NCBI GenBank assembly: GCA_937919295.1
Contig: CALFRX010000193.1
Span: 1 to 14,145 of the forward strand
Direction of reading: 5' to 3'
Length of the DNA stretch: 14,145 bases
From: an uncultured Peptococcaceae bacterium
Lineage (GTDB): Bacteria > Bacillota > Dehalobacteriia > UBA7702
Shown: piece by piece, positions 1 through 6,618 of the stretch
Layout of the letters: each line of letters starts with the position of its first letter
How positions within the stretch are numbered: the stretch's first letter is position 1
Program-made: the position numbers and the translations under genes
Notes under the pieces: generated by a model
Told to the model about the DNA's origin: nothing
What the model saw: only the letters and a program-made list of their open reading frames with translations
Databases searched by the model: none

Positions 1-429
1 TACCGCCGGGATCTCGCTGAAAACGGCGTGGAGATTCCGATGTTTCCCGGCGCCCCGGCGCTTCTTAATGATTTGGGCGAAGATTTTCCGCTTTTTATTA
101 TCTCCAGCAATCACAGCGTTTTGCTTTGGGATATCTTAGCCCGCCATCAGGTGGGTGGCGTTACGGAGGTCATTGGCGGCGATCAGGAAAAAAGCAAGGT
201 AGCAGCATTTTTGAAACTGAAAGCAAGGTATCCCGGGGAAAAGATTCTCTTTATCGGAGATACGAAAGGCGATATCCTTGAAGGCAAAAAAGCCGGCCTT
301 GATCTGTTGATCGGCGTGACTTACGGTTGGGGGTTCAAGGAAGATCTGAAAGAGGCCGGCGCCGACTACCTTGTGGATAGTGTGGAAGAGCTTGCTTCCC
401 TGCTAAAACAGATTACGGCACAAGGATAA
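1..429 (+). CDS. HAD-family hydrolase, C-terminal part (5' end outside window)
   Basis: This is the 3' part of a haloacid-dehalogenase-superfamily phosphatase; the frame is open from base 1, so the N-terminal DxD nucleophile motif lies outside the window. Visible are motif II (FIISSN, the Ser that binds phosphate), a motif III lysine in EKSK, and motif IV (FIGDTKGDILEGKKAG), whose acidic residues bind Mg2+. The tail (GVTYGWG, then a run of helices) resembles phosphoglycolate phosphatase and pyrophosphatase-like members. The substrate cannot be read from the sequence. A GTG at base 28 is in frame but is very unlikely to be the start, because coding sequence continues upstream and a start there would remove the catalytic Asp. 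The next gene begins 64 nt downstream with no clear terminator between, so they may be co-transcribed. Confidence 0.85.
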   Translation, partial: YRRDLAENGVEIPMFPGAPALLNDLGEDFPLFIISSNHSVLLWDILARHQVGGVTEVIGGDQEKSKVAAFLKLKARYPGEKILFIGDTKGDILEGKKAGLDLLIGVTYGWGFKEDLKEAGADYLVDSVEELASLLKQITAQG

Positions 430-493
430 GCTCAGGGCGCTTTTTTATGACGGATATTTTCAATACGCGAAATACACTGCTTTGGAGGAACAC

Positions 494-1366
494 ATGCTGT
501 TTTCAACGACCACGCGTTGTATCGGCCAACGCAATCAGCTAGATCATTTTTTTGCCTTTCTCGAAAAGGTAACATTAAGCGGATTTCATCGCGTTCATCT
601 TGCCCTTGGTGAATTAACGGAGCTTATCACAAAAGACTTTGACAGCGCATCTTTTGCGAAGCGCTTTCGTAGTTACGGCCTTTCGGTTAACGCGGTCCAC
701 GCACCGATGTTTTATCCCTTTCTCTTTCATGAGACCAACGGCGAGGCTTGGCAAGAGGTGATGCTGCGATCCATGAAGGTCGCCGCCGACTGCGGTGCTT
801 CTGATTTTGTGATGCACCTGGGTACCGTTGTCGACGGGGAACTGCGCTATCAGCCCGAAGCGTCAGCGGCAAGGAACATCGCCTATCTTAAACCCTATTT
901 GGAACAGGCAGAGCAATTGGGGCTTCGTATTGACATAGAAAACGGAACGAACCAGCCTTGTGATGATGAGGACGCCCGGCCCTTAAAAAATGTTTCTCCC
1001 GGAATCGAAGAGCTGATCACCGTTACCGATACCATCAACCGCGCCTTTGGCAAGGAGGTCTGCGGCATCTGTTTTGACTGCGGCCACGCCAATTTGGCAG
1101 GCCTAGATATTCCCGCTGAGATTAAAAAAATCGGCAGCCGTCTGAAAGTGGTTCATATCCATGATAATGACGGCAGTTTTGATCAGCATCTGCTGCCCTT
1201 TGAAGGGAATATTCCCTGGCCAGCAGTGATCGCCGCCTTAAAAGAGATCGGCTTCGGTGGGGAACTGGCCCTGGAACTCTATTATGAAAACGGGGAGTTA
1301 AAAGAAGATCCTGTTGCTTATTTAAACCATACGTACCGTGTTTTAAAAGAACGATTGAACGATTGA
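494..1366 (+). CDS. Xylose-isomerase-like TIM-barrel protein (sugar phosphate isomerase/epimerase or EndoIV-like fold)
   Basis: The 290-residue product belongs to the AP-endonuclease-2/xylose-isomerase-like TIM-barrel superfamily, whose members are divalent-metal isomerases, epimerases, dehydratases and endonuclease IV. Candidate metal ligands are His69 (VHAP), His108 (MHLG), Glu149 (IDIEN), Asp195 and His198 (FDCGHAN), His221 or His223 (VHIHDND), Asp230 and His232 (DQH), and Glu261 (ALELYY). The order and spacing of these nine resemble the ligand set of endonuclease IV, but overall length and motif context fit the sugar isomerase/epimerase group better. ATG 494 is preferred over the in-frame TTG at 482 because GGAGG (484-488) sits 5 nt before it. 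The stop is 27 nt before the chosen start of the EutH-like permease gene, which suggests one transcript and a shared substrate. Exact reaction unknown. Confidence 0.8.
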   Translation: MLFSTTTRCIGQRNQLDHFFAFLEKVTLSGFHRVHLALGELTELITKDFDSASFAKRFRSYGLSVNAVHAPMFYPFLFHETNGEAWQEVMLRSMKVAADCGASDFVMHLGTVVDGELRYQPEASAARNIAYLKPYLEQAEQLGLRIDIENGTNQPCDDEDARPLKNVSPGIEELITVTDTINRAFGKEVCGICFDCGHANLAGLDIPAEIKKIGSRLKVVHIHDNDGSFDQHLLPFEGNIPWPAVIAALKEIGFGGELALELYYENGELKEDPVAYLNHTYRVLKERLND

Positions 1367-1392
1367 AAGATTGGATGGAGGAGGAGTATTTC

Positions 1393-2586
1393 ATGGAGAT
1401 CGTAGGTAAAATTGTACTCTACATCATTATGTCCTGCTGCGCGGCGGGGGCCTTGGCGGCGGTGATCAAACCCGACAGCGGTCTCGGCAAGTCCTTTCAT
1501 GAGGGCCTTTCCGTGCTGTCCTCGCTGTTTATTCCTGTGGTGGGGCTGATGGTTTCAGTGCCCTTTCTGGTGATTGGCGTCAATAAGGTTTTCGGCAGTC
1601 TGTTTTCCCTGATCGGCGCTGATACGGCCATTGCCGCGGCGACTTTTGTACCTGCGGATTGCGGCGGTTATGCCCTGGCGCTGCAATTGGCGGCGTCGCC
1701 GGAAATTACGATGATGGCGATTTGCGTCGGCGTGATGGCTGCCTCGACCTTTGCCTTCAATATTCCTGTGGGGCTTTCCATCCTCGAAAAAAAGGATCAG
1801 CCCTATATGGCTTTGGGTGCCATGAGCGGCATTCTCGCCATTCCTTTCGGCGTTTTTATTTCCTGCTTTATCATGTGGCTCACCAAGCCCCTGGTGCGCA
1901 CGGAATTCATTACCACCGGGGAAGCCGCCTACCAGCTGCATATGGATATGGGAGTTGTGCTGATCAATCTCGTTCCCCTGATTTTATTTTGCGGTCTTTT
2001 GGCAGTCGGTTTGAAGTTCTTCCCCAAGATCATGGTGAAGGGTTTTATGATCTTTGGCCGTCTGCTCCTTTCTGTGCTGACATTGGTGGTGGCGGCGTCC
2101 ATCATCCAGTATTATACCGGCTTTTTTTCGGCGGTTTTCGGTAGTTGGGGGTTTGACTCTCCTTTTGCCGATGAGGAAAACAGTTTTCGCGCCATTGAGC
2201 TTTTGGGCGCCATTGCCATGATGCTTACCGGAGCCTTTCCCATGGTTTATCTGATCCGTAAATTTTTTGGCGGGGCCCTGAGTGCCATCGGTAGGAAGAT
2301 CGGTCTTGACGAAACCGGCAGCGCCGGTTTGGTGGCGGGGATGGCCAACGGCATCGCTCTTTTTGGGATGATCAAGAATATGGATGCCAAAAGCAAGGTC
2401 ATCACCATCGCTTTTGTGGTCTGTGGCGGTTACTCCTTAGGAGATTGGATTGCCTTTAATATGAATTTTCAGCCCAATCTGGTGATTCCTGTTTTTATCG
2501 GTCAGCTGATCGGCGGTATCATCGGCGTGATCTTCGCGCGCCTCATTGCCGTACCCTCCATTGATAAAATGAAAATAGAAGAGTAA
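1393..2586 (+). CDS. eutH: EutH-family permease (ethanolamine permease-like)
   Basis: This 397-residue, very hydrophobic multi-pass membrane protein matches the EutH ethanolamine permease family in length (about 400) and in motif order. A DxGG-type motif followed by LALQLA lies at residues 89-100, FNIPVGLSILEKKDQPYMALG at 122-142, a long hydrophilic loop around 245-265, and MIKNMDAKSKVI followed by SLGDWIAF at 326-355. These correspond to conserved blocks of the Escherichia coli protein. GGAGGAGGAG (1377-1386) precedes ATG 1393 by 6 nt; the in-frame ATG at 1375 overlaps that ribosome site and is less likely. No other eut genes (ammonia-lyase, shell proteins, regulators) are visible, so its substrate may be ethanolamine or a related small amine or alcohol. 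It probably works with the adjacent TIM-barrel enzyme. Confidence 0.85.
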   Translation: MEIVGKIVLYIIMSCCAAGALAAVIKPDSGLGKSFHEGLSVLSSLFIPVVGLMVSVPFLVIGVNKVFGSLFSLIGADTAIAAATFVPADCGGYALALQLAASPEITMMAICVGVMAASTFAFNIPVGLSILEKKDQPYMALGAMSGILAIPFGVFISCFIMWLTKPLVRTEFITTGEAAYQLHMDMGVVLINLVPLILFCGLLAVGLKFFPKIMVKGFMIFGRLLLSVLTLVVAASIIQYYTGFFSAVFGSWGFDSPFADEENSFRAIELLGAIAMMLTGAFPMVYLIRKFFGGALSAIGRKIGLDETGSAGLVAGMANGIALFGMIKNMDAKSKVITIAFVVCGGYSLGDWIAFNMNFQPNLVIPVFIGQLIGGIIGVIFARLIAVPSIDKMKIEE

Positions 2587-2590
2587 CGAG

Positions 2591-2817
2591 CTCAGGCGCT
2601 TCACGATGAAGCGCCTGAGGCCGTCGACAAAGTCTGATGCGCGGCGAACCCCTTGCCCCGCGACTGTTTGCGTACATCCGGGTACGCGGCGCAGCCGCAG
2701 GTCAATGCGTTCACCGTGCCTAAGCCTTTCTCGACAGCCTATCATCCTGTAGTCCAAAATCCGCTGACGCGCATTTTGTCTACAGTCTGAGGCGCTTCAC
2801 GATGAAGCGCCTTTTTC
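2591..2817. repeat. Palindromic repeat-like element bounded by duplicate hairpins
   Basis: The core AGGCGCTTCA-CGA-TGAAGCGCCT occurs twice, at about 2594-2616 and 2790-2812, bracketing about 170 bp. The first copy is extended to a perfect 13-bp stem (2591-2603 with 2607-2619). Beyond the hairpins the two ends are related as imperfect inverted repeats: reading inward from the left hairpin at 2611-2646, and as the reverse complement of 2762-2795, both contain a GACAAA and ATGCGCG block. A further hairpin GCGTAC/GTACGC lies at 2670-2687. The arrangement resembles a mobile, non-coding palindromic repeat such as a MITE-like or terminator-carrying element. Copies elsewhere in the genome cannot be tested from this window. 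Confidence 0.55.
2790..2817 (+). terminator. Intrinsic terminator downstream of the EutH-like permease gene
   Basis: A perfect 10-bp stem AGGCGCTTCA/TGAAGCGCCT with the 3-nt loop CGA runs directly into TTTTTC. It is the second copy of the hairpin found at 2591-2619; that first copy lacks a T-tract, so this one is the likelier transcription stop for the upstream operon, about 205 nt after the stop codon. Confidence 0.75.
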
Positions 2818-2992
2818 TTGCTTTCGGTCACCGACGCTGCCGAGAGGAAAGGGGATTATGCGAAATAAACGGCTAACTGCCACTGCCAAGTGGATTTTTC
2901 GGTAGTATATAAGGAAAAGACAGCTTCTTATTTCAAAAATCAGCGTTCCTCTTGTCAGGGTTTCTTCCTGATGAAGACTTTTTGCTTTCTAT

Positions 2993-3021
2993 TTGTGGAT
3001 ATTGTGGATATGTGATATAAT
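2993..3021 (+). promoter_or_regulatory. Promoter of the PIN-like gene
   Basis: A consensus -10 TATAAT (3016-3021) is preceded by TGA, giving an extended -10 (TGnTATAAT). The -35 candidate TTGTGG (2993-2998) matches only TTG and is spaced 17 bp. Transcription would start near 3028, about 20 nt before the ATG at 3048, leaving a very short leader. Confidence 0.6.
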
Positions 3022-3047
3022 ACTAAAATATTAGAAAGCGAGAAACC

Positions 3048-3611
3048 ATGAAAACTTATTTAGTCGATTATGAAAATGTCAACGAAAGCGGCTTAAACGG
3101 TATCAGCAAGCTCAACGCCGATTACCGCGTGATTTTGTTTTATACGGAAAATGCCAATAAAATGTCATTTGGTCTGCACCGGCGGCTGAACGAATCCGGC
3201 GCGGATATTCAGTTCCAGAAAGTGGAAGGGGGCGGCAAAAACGCCCTGGACTTCCAGCTTTCTACGTGTCTCGGGGCTTTGGCCGTGGAAAGCAAGGGCG
3301 GTGAGTTCTTCATCGTCAGCAAGGACAAGGGGTTCCAGTGTCTCTGTCCCTATTGGGCCAAAAAAAAGGTTAAAGTATCCTGCGTGGCAGATGTTGCCGG
3401 CAAGGATTTTGAAACGGAAAAGGCCGCCCTTGTCGCGGAAGTGAAGGCGCTTGTGAAGGACGAAAAAGCCGGGGAAATCATCGCCGGGTTTGTTCAGCGC
3501 TACAAAACCAAAAACGGCGTCAGCAACGCGCTGCAAAAAGAGTACAAAGACAGCAAAAAAGCCGGGGAATATTACAATGCCATCAAACCCTTGCTAAAGG
3601 ATAAAAAATAA
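3048..3611 (+). CDS. PIN/NYN-like domain protein, predicted RNase
   Basis: The 187-residue protein begins like PIN/NYN-fold nucleases. It has an N-terminal strand with YLVDYENV (Asp7, Glu9, Asn10), a central KNALDFQLSTCLG (Asp68), and FFIVSKDKGF (Asp93), followed by a strand VKVSCVADV. These acidic residues form the usual Mg2+ site of the fold. Residues 120-187 are Lys- and Glu-rich helices (FVQRYKTKNGVSNALQKEYKDS), perhaps for RNA binding. The ATG follows GAAAGCGAGAAACC, a weak ribosome site. The gene is alone between a promoter and a hairpin; no antitoxin-like gene adjoins it, so it does not look like a VapC-type toxin pair. RNA cleavage is inferred from the fold; the target is unknown. Confidence 0.7.
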   Translation: MKTYLVDYENVNESGLNGISKLNADYRVILFYTENANKMSFGLHRRLNESGADIQFQKVEGGGKNALDFQLSTCLGALAVESKGGEFFIVSKDKGFQCLCPYWAKKKVKVSCVADVAGKDFETEKAALVAEVKALVKDEKAGEIIAGFVQRYKTKNGVSNALQKEYKDSKKAGEYYNAIKPLLKDKK

Positions 3612-3646
3612 AAATAGAAGATGAAAGAAAAAAGAAGATATATTTG

Positions 3647-3675
3647 ACCCCGTGGTTCTAAAAACTGCGGGGTTT
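3647..3675 (+). terminator. Probable terminator hairpin after the PIN-like gene
   Basis: ACCCCGTGGTT (3647-3657) pairs with AACTGCGGGGT (3663-3673) over 11 bp with two G-U pairs and a 5-nt loop. Only TTT follows before GC, so termination may be weak. Confidence 0.5.
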
Positions 3676-3930
3676 GCATATCCTATAGGATTCTTAATCC
3701 TTGCGGTTTTCGCTTTTCCCCGGCGGGAAGGGTCGTCGGTAACGCCGGGATCGTCAAGAATCAACGTTATGACGGCAGAAGACAAGATTATCCTAAGTTG
3801 GTGATTTTAAGGAGTTGATTCCGTTTTATTGGGGTATCCTTAAATGGAAGGAAGGAACGCAGGTACTTACGGTTTTCACCAAGCTGTTCACAGTGATTTT
3901 AGCGGTCTGCTCAGGGTGGTTTGGTTTTTA

Positions 3931-3952
3931 TGCAAAATGTCAAAAATTTGCA
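3931..3952. promoter_or_regulatory. Inverted repeat upstream of the oxidoreductase operon promoter, possible operator
   Basis: TGCAAA and TTTGCA form a 6-bp inverted repeat separated by 10 nt, centred about 33 bp upstream of the -35 hexamer at 3972. The position suits an activator or repressor site, but the repeat is short and AT-rich and could arise by chance. Confidence 0.25.
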
Positions 3953-3971
3953 CAAATTCCGAGATATTCTC

Positions 3972-4000
3972 TTGTTGGTGTGGAACGGGTGTGCTATAAT
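3972..4000 (+). promoter_or_regulatory. Promoter of the 2-oxoacid oxidoreductase operon
   Basis: TTGTTG (3972-3977) and TATAAT (3995-4000) are spaced exactly 17 bp, with TGC before the -10 giving an extended element. Transcription would start near 4007, 24 nt before the ATG of the ATPase gene, so the whole five-gene unit can be driven from here. Confidence 0.7.
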
Positions 4001-4030
4001 CATTAAATACAAGATGAAACGGATGATTTT

Positions 4031-4693
4031 ATGGGTAGAATTGTTGAAGCCTATACCGGAGAATATGCCTCCGGTAAAAGCGAAAATGCGGTGAATCGCG
4101 CAATCTCTTTGGCGGCACAGGGTAGAAAGGTGACACTGGTTGATCTCGACCTGGTGGAACCCGTCTACACGCTGCGTCCGCTAATTCCTTTATTGGAGGA
4201 AAAAGGCGTGCACGTGATTGCCTGGAAGACCGAAGAAACACTGGGTCTCGGCGAAGCCGGTTCCACACTCCACCCCGCCATGCGCTGGGCGCTGAGAAAC
4301 GAAGGCGATGTGATCCTTGATATCGGTTACGGCGCCAAAGGCAGCGCGATTTTAAATCTGCTGGAAGGGATCGCGGAGGAAAAGGATTTGCAAGTCCTTT
4401 TTGTGGTGAATACGTTAAGGCCGATGACCAATTCAGTGGAAAGAATCATCGAATATCTGTACGAAGCCGGTCCTGCCAACGGCCTGATCGCCAATACCCA
4501 CCTCGCTGAAAAAACCACGGTGCCGATGATGAAAGACGGCTTTGCCATGGTCAAAGACGTGGCGGAAAAAGTCGATTTACCGGTGATCGCCATGGCGGTT
4601 GATGAGCGGTTTGCTCCGGATTTCCCCGACGGCGCCTATGAAGGCGTCCCTGTTTGGCTATTAACACGATACCTGCCCTTGGGCTTTTGGTAA
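4031..4693 (+). CDS. P-loop ATPase heading a 2-oxoacid oxidoreductase operon
   Basis: The 220-residue protein is a P-loop NTPase of the SIMIBI (ParA/MinD-like) type. Walker A is GEYASGKS at residues 10-17; the segment VTLVDLDLVEP (34-44, with Asp38 and Asp40) resembles the A' motif of this class, and VILDIGYG (94-101) the Walker B region. A later FVVNTLRP block fits the strand carrying the nucleotide-specificity Asn. There is no signal peptide or membrane segment, so it should be cytosolic. It is first in the operon, 53 nt before the alpha subunit, directly after the promoter. Its role is unknown; position suggests assembly, cofactor or cluster insertion, or regulation of the enzyme. The ribosome site before ATG 4031 is weak. 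Confidence 0.8.
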   Translation: MGRIVEAYTGEYASGKSENAVNRAISLAAQGRKVTLVDLDLVEPVYTLRPLIPLLEEKGVHVIAWKTEETLGLGEAGSTLHPAMRWALRNEGDVILDIGYGAKGSAILNLLEGIAEEKDLQVLFVVNTLRPMTNSVERIIEYLYEAGPANGLIANTHLAEKTTVPMMKDGFAMVKDVAEKVDLPVIAMAVDERFAPDFPDGAYEGVPVWLLTRYLPLGFW

Positions 4694-4746
4694 TCAATGA
4701 TAATGATAGAGAAGAGAAACTTTCTTGGCTGAAAGGAGAGAATTTT

Positions 4747-5835
4747 ATGGCCACAAAACCGATTGAGAAGGATACCAATGTATTCGTTACCGGCAACGAA
4801 GTTGTTGCCTGGGCGGCATTGGCAGCGGATGCCAAAATTATGTATGGTTATCCCATCACCCCTCAGAACGAAATCATGCATTATTGGACGAGATTAGCGC
4901 CGAAACATGACCGCAATTTCCTCCAGACGGAGGATGAGCTCTCCGCTGGATTCACTACCTGCGGCGGCGTTCTCACCGGCACCCGGGCATTTACTGCCAC
5001 GGCAGGCCCCGGTACCGTCTTGATGCAGGAACCTCTTACGATGGCGGAAATGATGAGAATCCCCATCGTCGTTGTTGTCCAGCAACGGGGTGGCCCGTCC
5101 ACGGCAACGGTAATTTACTCCCAGCAGGAAGTCACCATGTGCTGTTATGGCGGCAATGGCGAAGGTTTCCGCGTGGTCTATTCAACTTCCGGCCATCAGG
5201 ATCTTTACGATTATACCATCAAAGCATTCAATACCGCCTGGAAATACAGTGTTCCCACCATCGTTTTGGGTGACGGGTATCAGGCCAAAATGAGAGAAGC
5301 TGTCACCATGTACGATCCCGCTTCCCGCGGTATTGTCATGGAAGAAACGAAACCTTACGTCGGCGCTCCCGGCAAACCCGGCGTTGATCGGGATCCCTCT
5401 TTCTTCAAAAATACCTATAATACCGAAGAAGAACTCCTCGATGTGGTCAATGATTTGAAAGATCATTACGATTCATTCAAAGACGAAATCACCGAATACG
5501 AGGAAGCCTTCACCGACGACGCTGAAATCATCGTTGTCGGTCACGGCGTTGTTAGCCGCGCTTGCAAAGAAGCAGTGAAGAATCTGCGCAAAGACGGTTA
5601 CAAAGTCGGTTATTTCCGTCCCATCACCTTAAGACCGTTTCCCGGCAAACAGCTGGCCGCCGCGGTAGCAGGCAAACAGAACATTCTTGTGGTGGAAAGC
5701 GCTCTCGGTCAGATGAAGCGCTTCATTACCGAAGATCTTTATGGCCTCACCGTACCCATTACCGGTTATTTCAAACCCGGTAAAGGCGTCAGCTCCGACG
5801 AACTTGTCGACAAAGTCAAGTCCATGATGAAATAA
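4747..5835 (+). CDS. 2-oxoacid:ferredoxin oxidoreductase, alpha subunit
   Basis: The 362-residue protein is the alpha subunit (KorA/VorB type) of an enzyme that oxidatively decarboxylates a 2-oxoacid with CoA and ferredoxin. Residues 35-40 are YPITPQ, the family signature of the pyrimidine-binding N-terminal domain; TEDE at 61-64 holds the Glu expected to activate thiamine diphosphate; TATAGPGT (83-90) and RGGPST (114-119) are also conserved. From about residue 255 a second domain with EIIVVGHG and a GYFRPITLRPFP stretch follows. ATG 4747 is chosen because AAAGGAG lies just upstream; an in-frame ATG at 4654 would overlap the ATPase gene. Whether the substrate is 2-oxoglutarate, a branched-chain oxoacid or another oxoacid cannot be decided here. 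Confidence 0.92.
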   Translation: MATKPIEKDTNVFVTGNEVVAWAALAADAKIMYGYPITPQNEIMHYWTRLAPKHDRNFLQTEDELSAGFTTCGGVLTGTRAFTATAGPGTVLMQEPLTMAEMMRIPIVVVVQQRGGPSTATVIYSQQEVTMCCYGGNGEGFRVVYSTSGHQDLYDYTIKAFNTAWKYSVPTIVLGDGYQAKMREAVTMYDPASRGIVMEETKPYVGAPGKPGVDRDPSFFKNTYNTEEELLDVVNDLKDHYDSFKDEITEYEEAFTDDAEIIVVGHGVVSRACKEAVKNLRKDGYKVGYFRPITLRPFPGKQLAAAVAGKQNILVVESALGQMKRFITEDLYGLTVPITGYFKPGKGVSSDELVDKVKSMMK

Positions 5836-5847
5836 GGAGGGAAAGAA

Positions 5848-6618
5848 ATGGCTGTTGAATTCAACAATGTCGCACCGGCGATGCCTGCGTGTTGGCGTAA
5901 AGAAACAAAAACCCATAAATTCTGTCCCGGCTGCGGTCATGGGATCGTCCTCAAAGCGTTGGGCGAAGCCATCGATGAACTGGGAATTCAGGATAAAGTC
6001 ATATTCAGTGTCGATATCGGCTGCTGCCTTTTGGCCATCGACTTTTTTAACTGTGATACCGTTCAGACCCACCACGGCCGCACCAACGCGGTTTGCGCCG
6101 GGGTGAAACGAGCGACTCCCGATAAAATCGTCATCGCCTATATGGGTGACGGCGGCGGTTACGCCATCGGTTCCCAGCATTTGGTGAACTGCGCGGCGCG
6201 GAACGAAAAGATCACTTCCATTTTGGTCAATAACACCAACTACGGTATGACCGGCGGTCAGATGGCTCCCACGACCCTGCCGGGTCAGAAGACGGAAACG
6301 TCTCCTTACGGCAGAAGCGTTGAACAGCAAGGGGAACCGACCCACGGCCCCGAAATGGTTGCCGCCATGGCCGGCCAAGGCGCCTATGTTGCCCGTGGCA
6401 CTGTGGCCAAACCGAAACAGTTGAAAAATTATCTAAAAAAAGCCTTACAGGCGCAGCTAAACGGCAGCGGCTTCTCTTTTGTGGAAGCGCTGTCCACCTG
6501 CCCCACCAACTGGGCGACCAATGCTCAGAAAACCTGGGCTTTCTTGGAAAATGAAATGCAGGCGGAATATCCTGTCGGAGAATTCAAGGTTCCGGAAGAA
6601 GGGGGGCAGACTAAATGA
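5848..6618 (+). CDS. 2-oxoacid:ferredoxin oxidoreductase, beta subunit (TPP-binding)
   Basis: This 256-residue subunit carries the thiamine diphosphate site. GDG at residues 100-102 and NN at 128-129 form the GDG-X(n)-NN Mg2+/TPP motif, within a stretch that continues as NYGMTGGQ. Cys26 and Cys29 (CPGCGHG), Cys59 or Cys60 and Cys218 (STCPTNW) are the likely ligands of the proximal [4Fe-4S] cluster. The gene starts 12 nt after the alpha subunit with an AGGAGG site overlapping the alpha stop, and its TGA overlaps the next ATG (ATGA at 6615-6618), implying translational coupling. Length and motifs are typical of KorB/VorA; about 35 residues after CPTNW are variable. Confidence 0.92.
   Translation: MAVEFNNVAPAMPACWRKETKTHKFCPGCGHGIVLKALGEAIDELGIQDKVIFSVDIGCCLLAIDFFNCDTVQTHHGRTNAVCAGVKRATPDKIVIAYMGDGGGYAIGSQHLVNCAARNEKITSILVNNTNYGMTGGQMAPTTLPGQKTETSPYGRSVEQQGEPTHGPEMVAAMAGQGAYVARGTVAKPKQLKNYLKKALQAQLNGSGFSFVEALSTCPTNWATNAQKTWAFLENEMQAEYPVGEFKVPEEGGQTK

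Larger units (their letters stand above)
2587..3047. other. Intergenic region with repeat-like element and promoter; no gene
   Basis: This 461-nt stretch has no supported gene. Its first half is a structured, GC-rich element (2591-2817) with a hairpin at each end. The second half is AT-rich and contains a short CCACT/AGTGG hairpin near 2879 and the promoter of the PIN-like gene. A minus-strand reading frame crosses the element but has no ribosome site and overlaps the end of the EutH-like permease gene. Confidence 0.7.
3612..4030. other. Intergenic region with several palindromes; no gene
   Basis: No supported gene lies in this 419-nt stretch. It holds a terminator-like hairpin (3647-3673), overlapping palindromes TCCTATAGGA (3681-3690) and AGGATT-CTT-AATCCT (3687-3701), a GC-rich inverted repeat CCCGGCG/CGCCGGG with a 17-nt loop (3719-3749), the inverted repeat TGCAAA/TTTGCA (3931-3952), and the promoter of the next operon (3972-4000). 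A 63-codon + strand reading frame at 3815-4006 begins at a TTG directly abutting AAGGAG and runs through the promoter, so it is not called. Confidence 0.6.

Noticed and set aside
434..450. Possible terminator between the first HAD gene and the TIM-barrel gene
   Set aside because: There is a T-tract after GGGCGC, but only a 4-bp AAGC/GCTT stem can form, too weak to call.
2437..2757. Minus-strand reading frame (106 codons) over the end of the EutH-like permease gene and the repeat element
   Set aside because: No ribosome site; it is made of the repeat-like element and antisense permease sequence, so it is best seen as spurious.
3048..3611. PIN-like gene as toxin of a VapBC pair
   Set aside because: No small antitoxin gene overlaps or adjoins it, and the protein is longer than typical VapC with an extra helical tail.
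3815..4006. Small + strand reading frame (63 codons) before the ATPase gene
   Set aside because: The TTG start abuts AAGGAG with no spacing and the frame runs through the operon promoter; the product has one hydrophobic stretch but no recognisable features.
5629..6378. Minus-strand reading frame (249 codons) across the alpha/beta subunit junction
   Set aside because: It lies opposite two well-identified subunits and has no domain or translation signal of its own.
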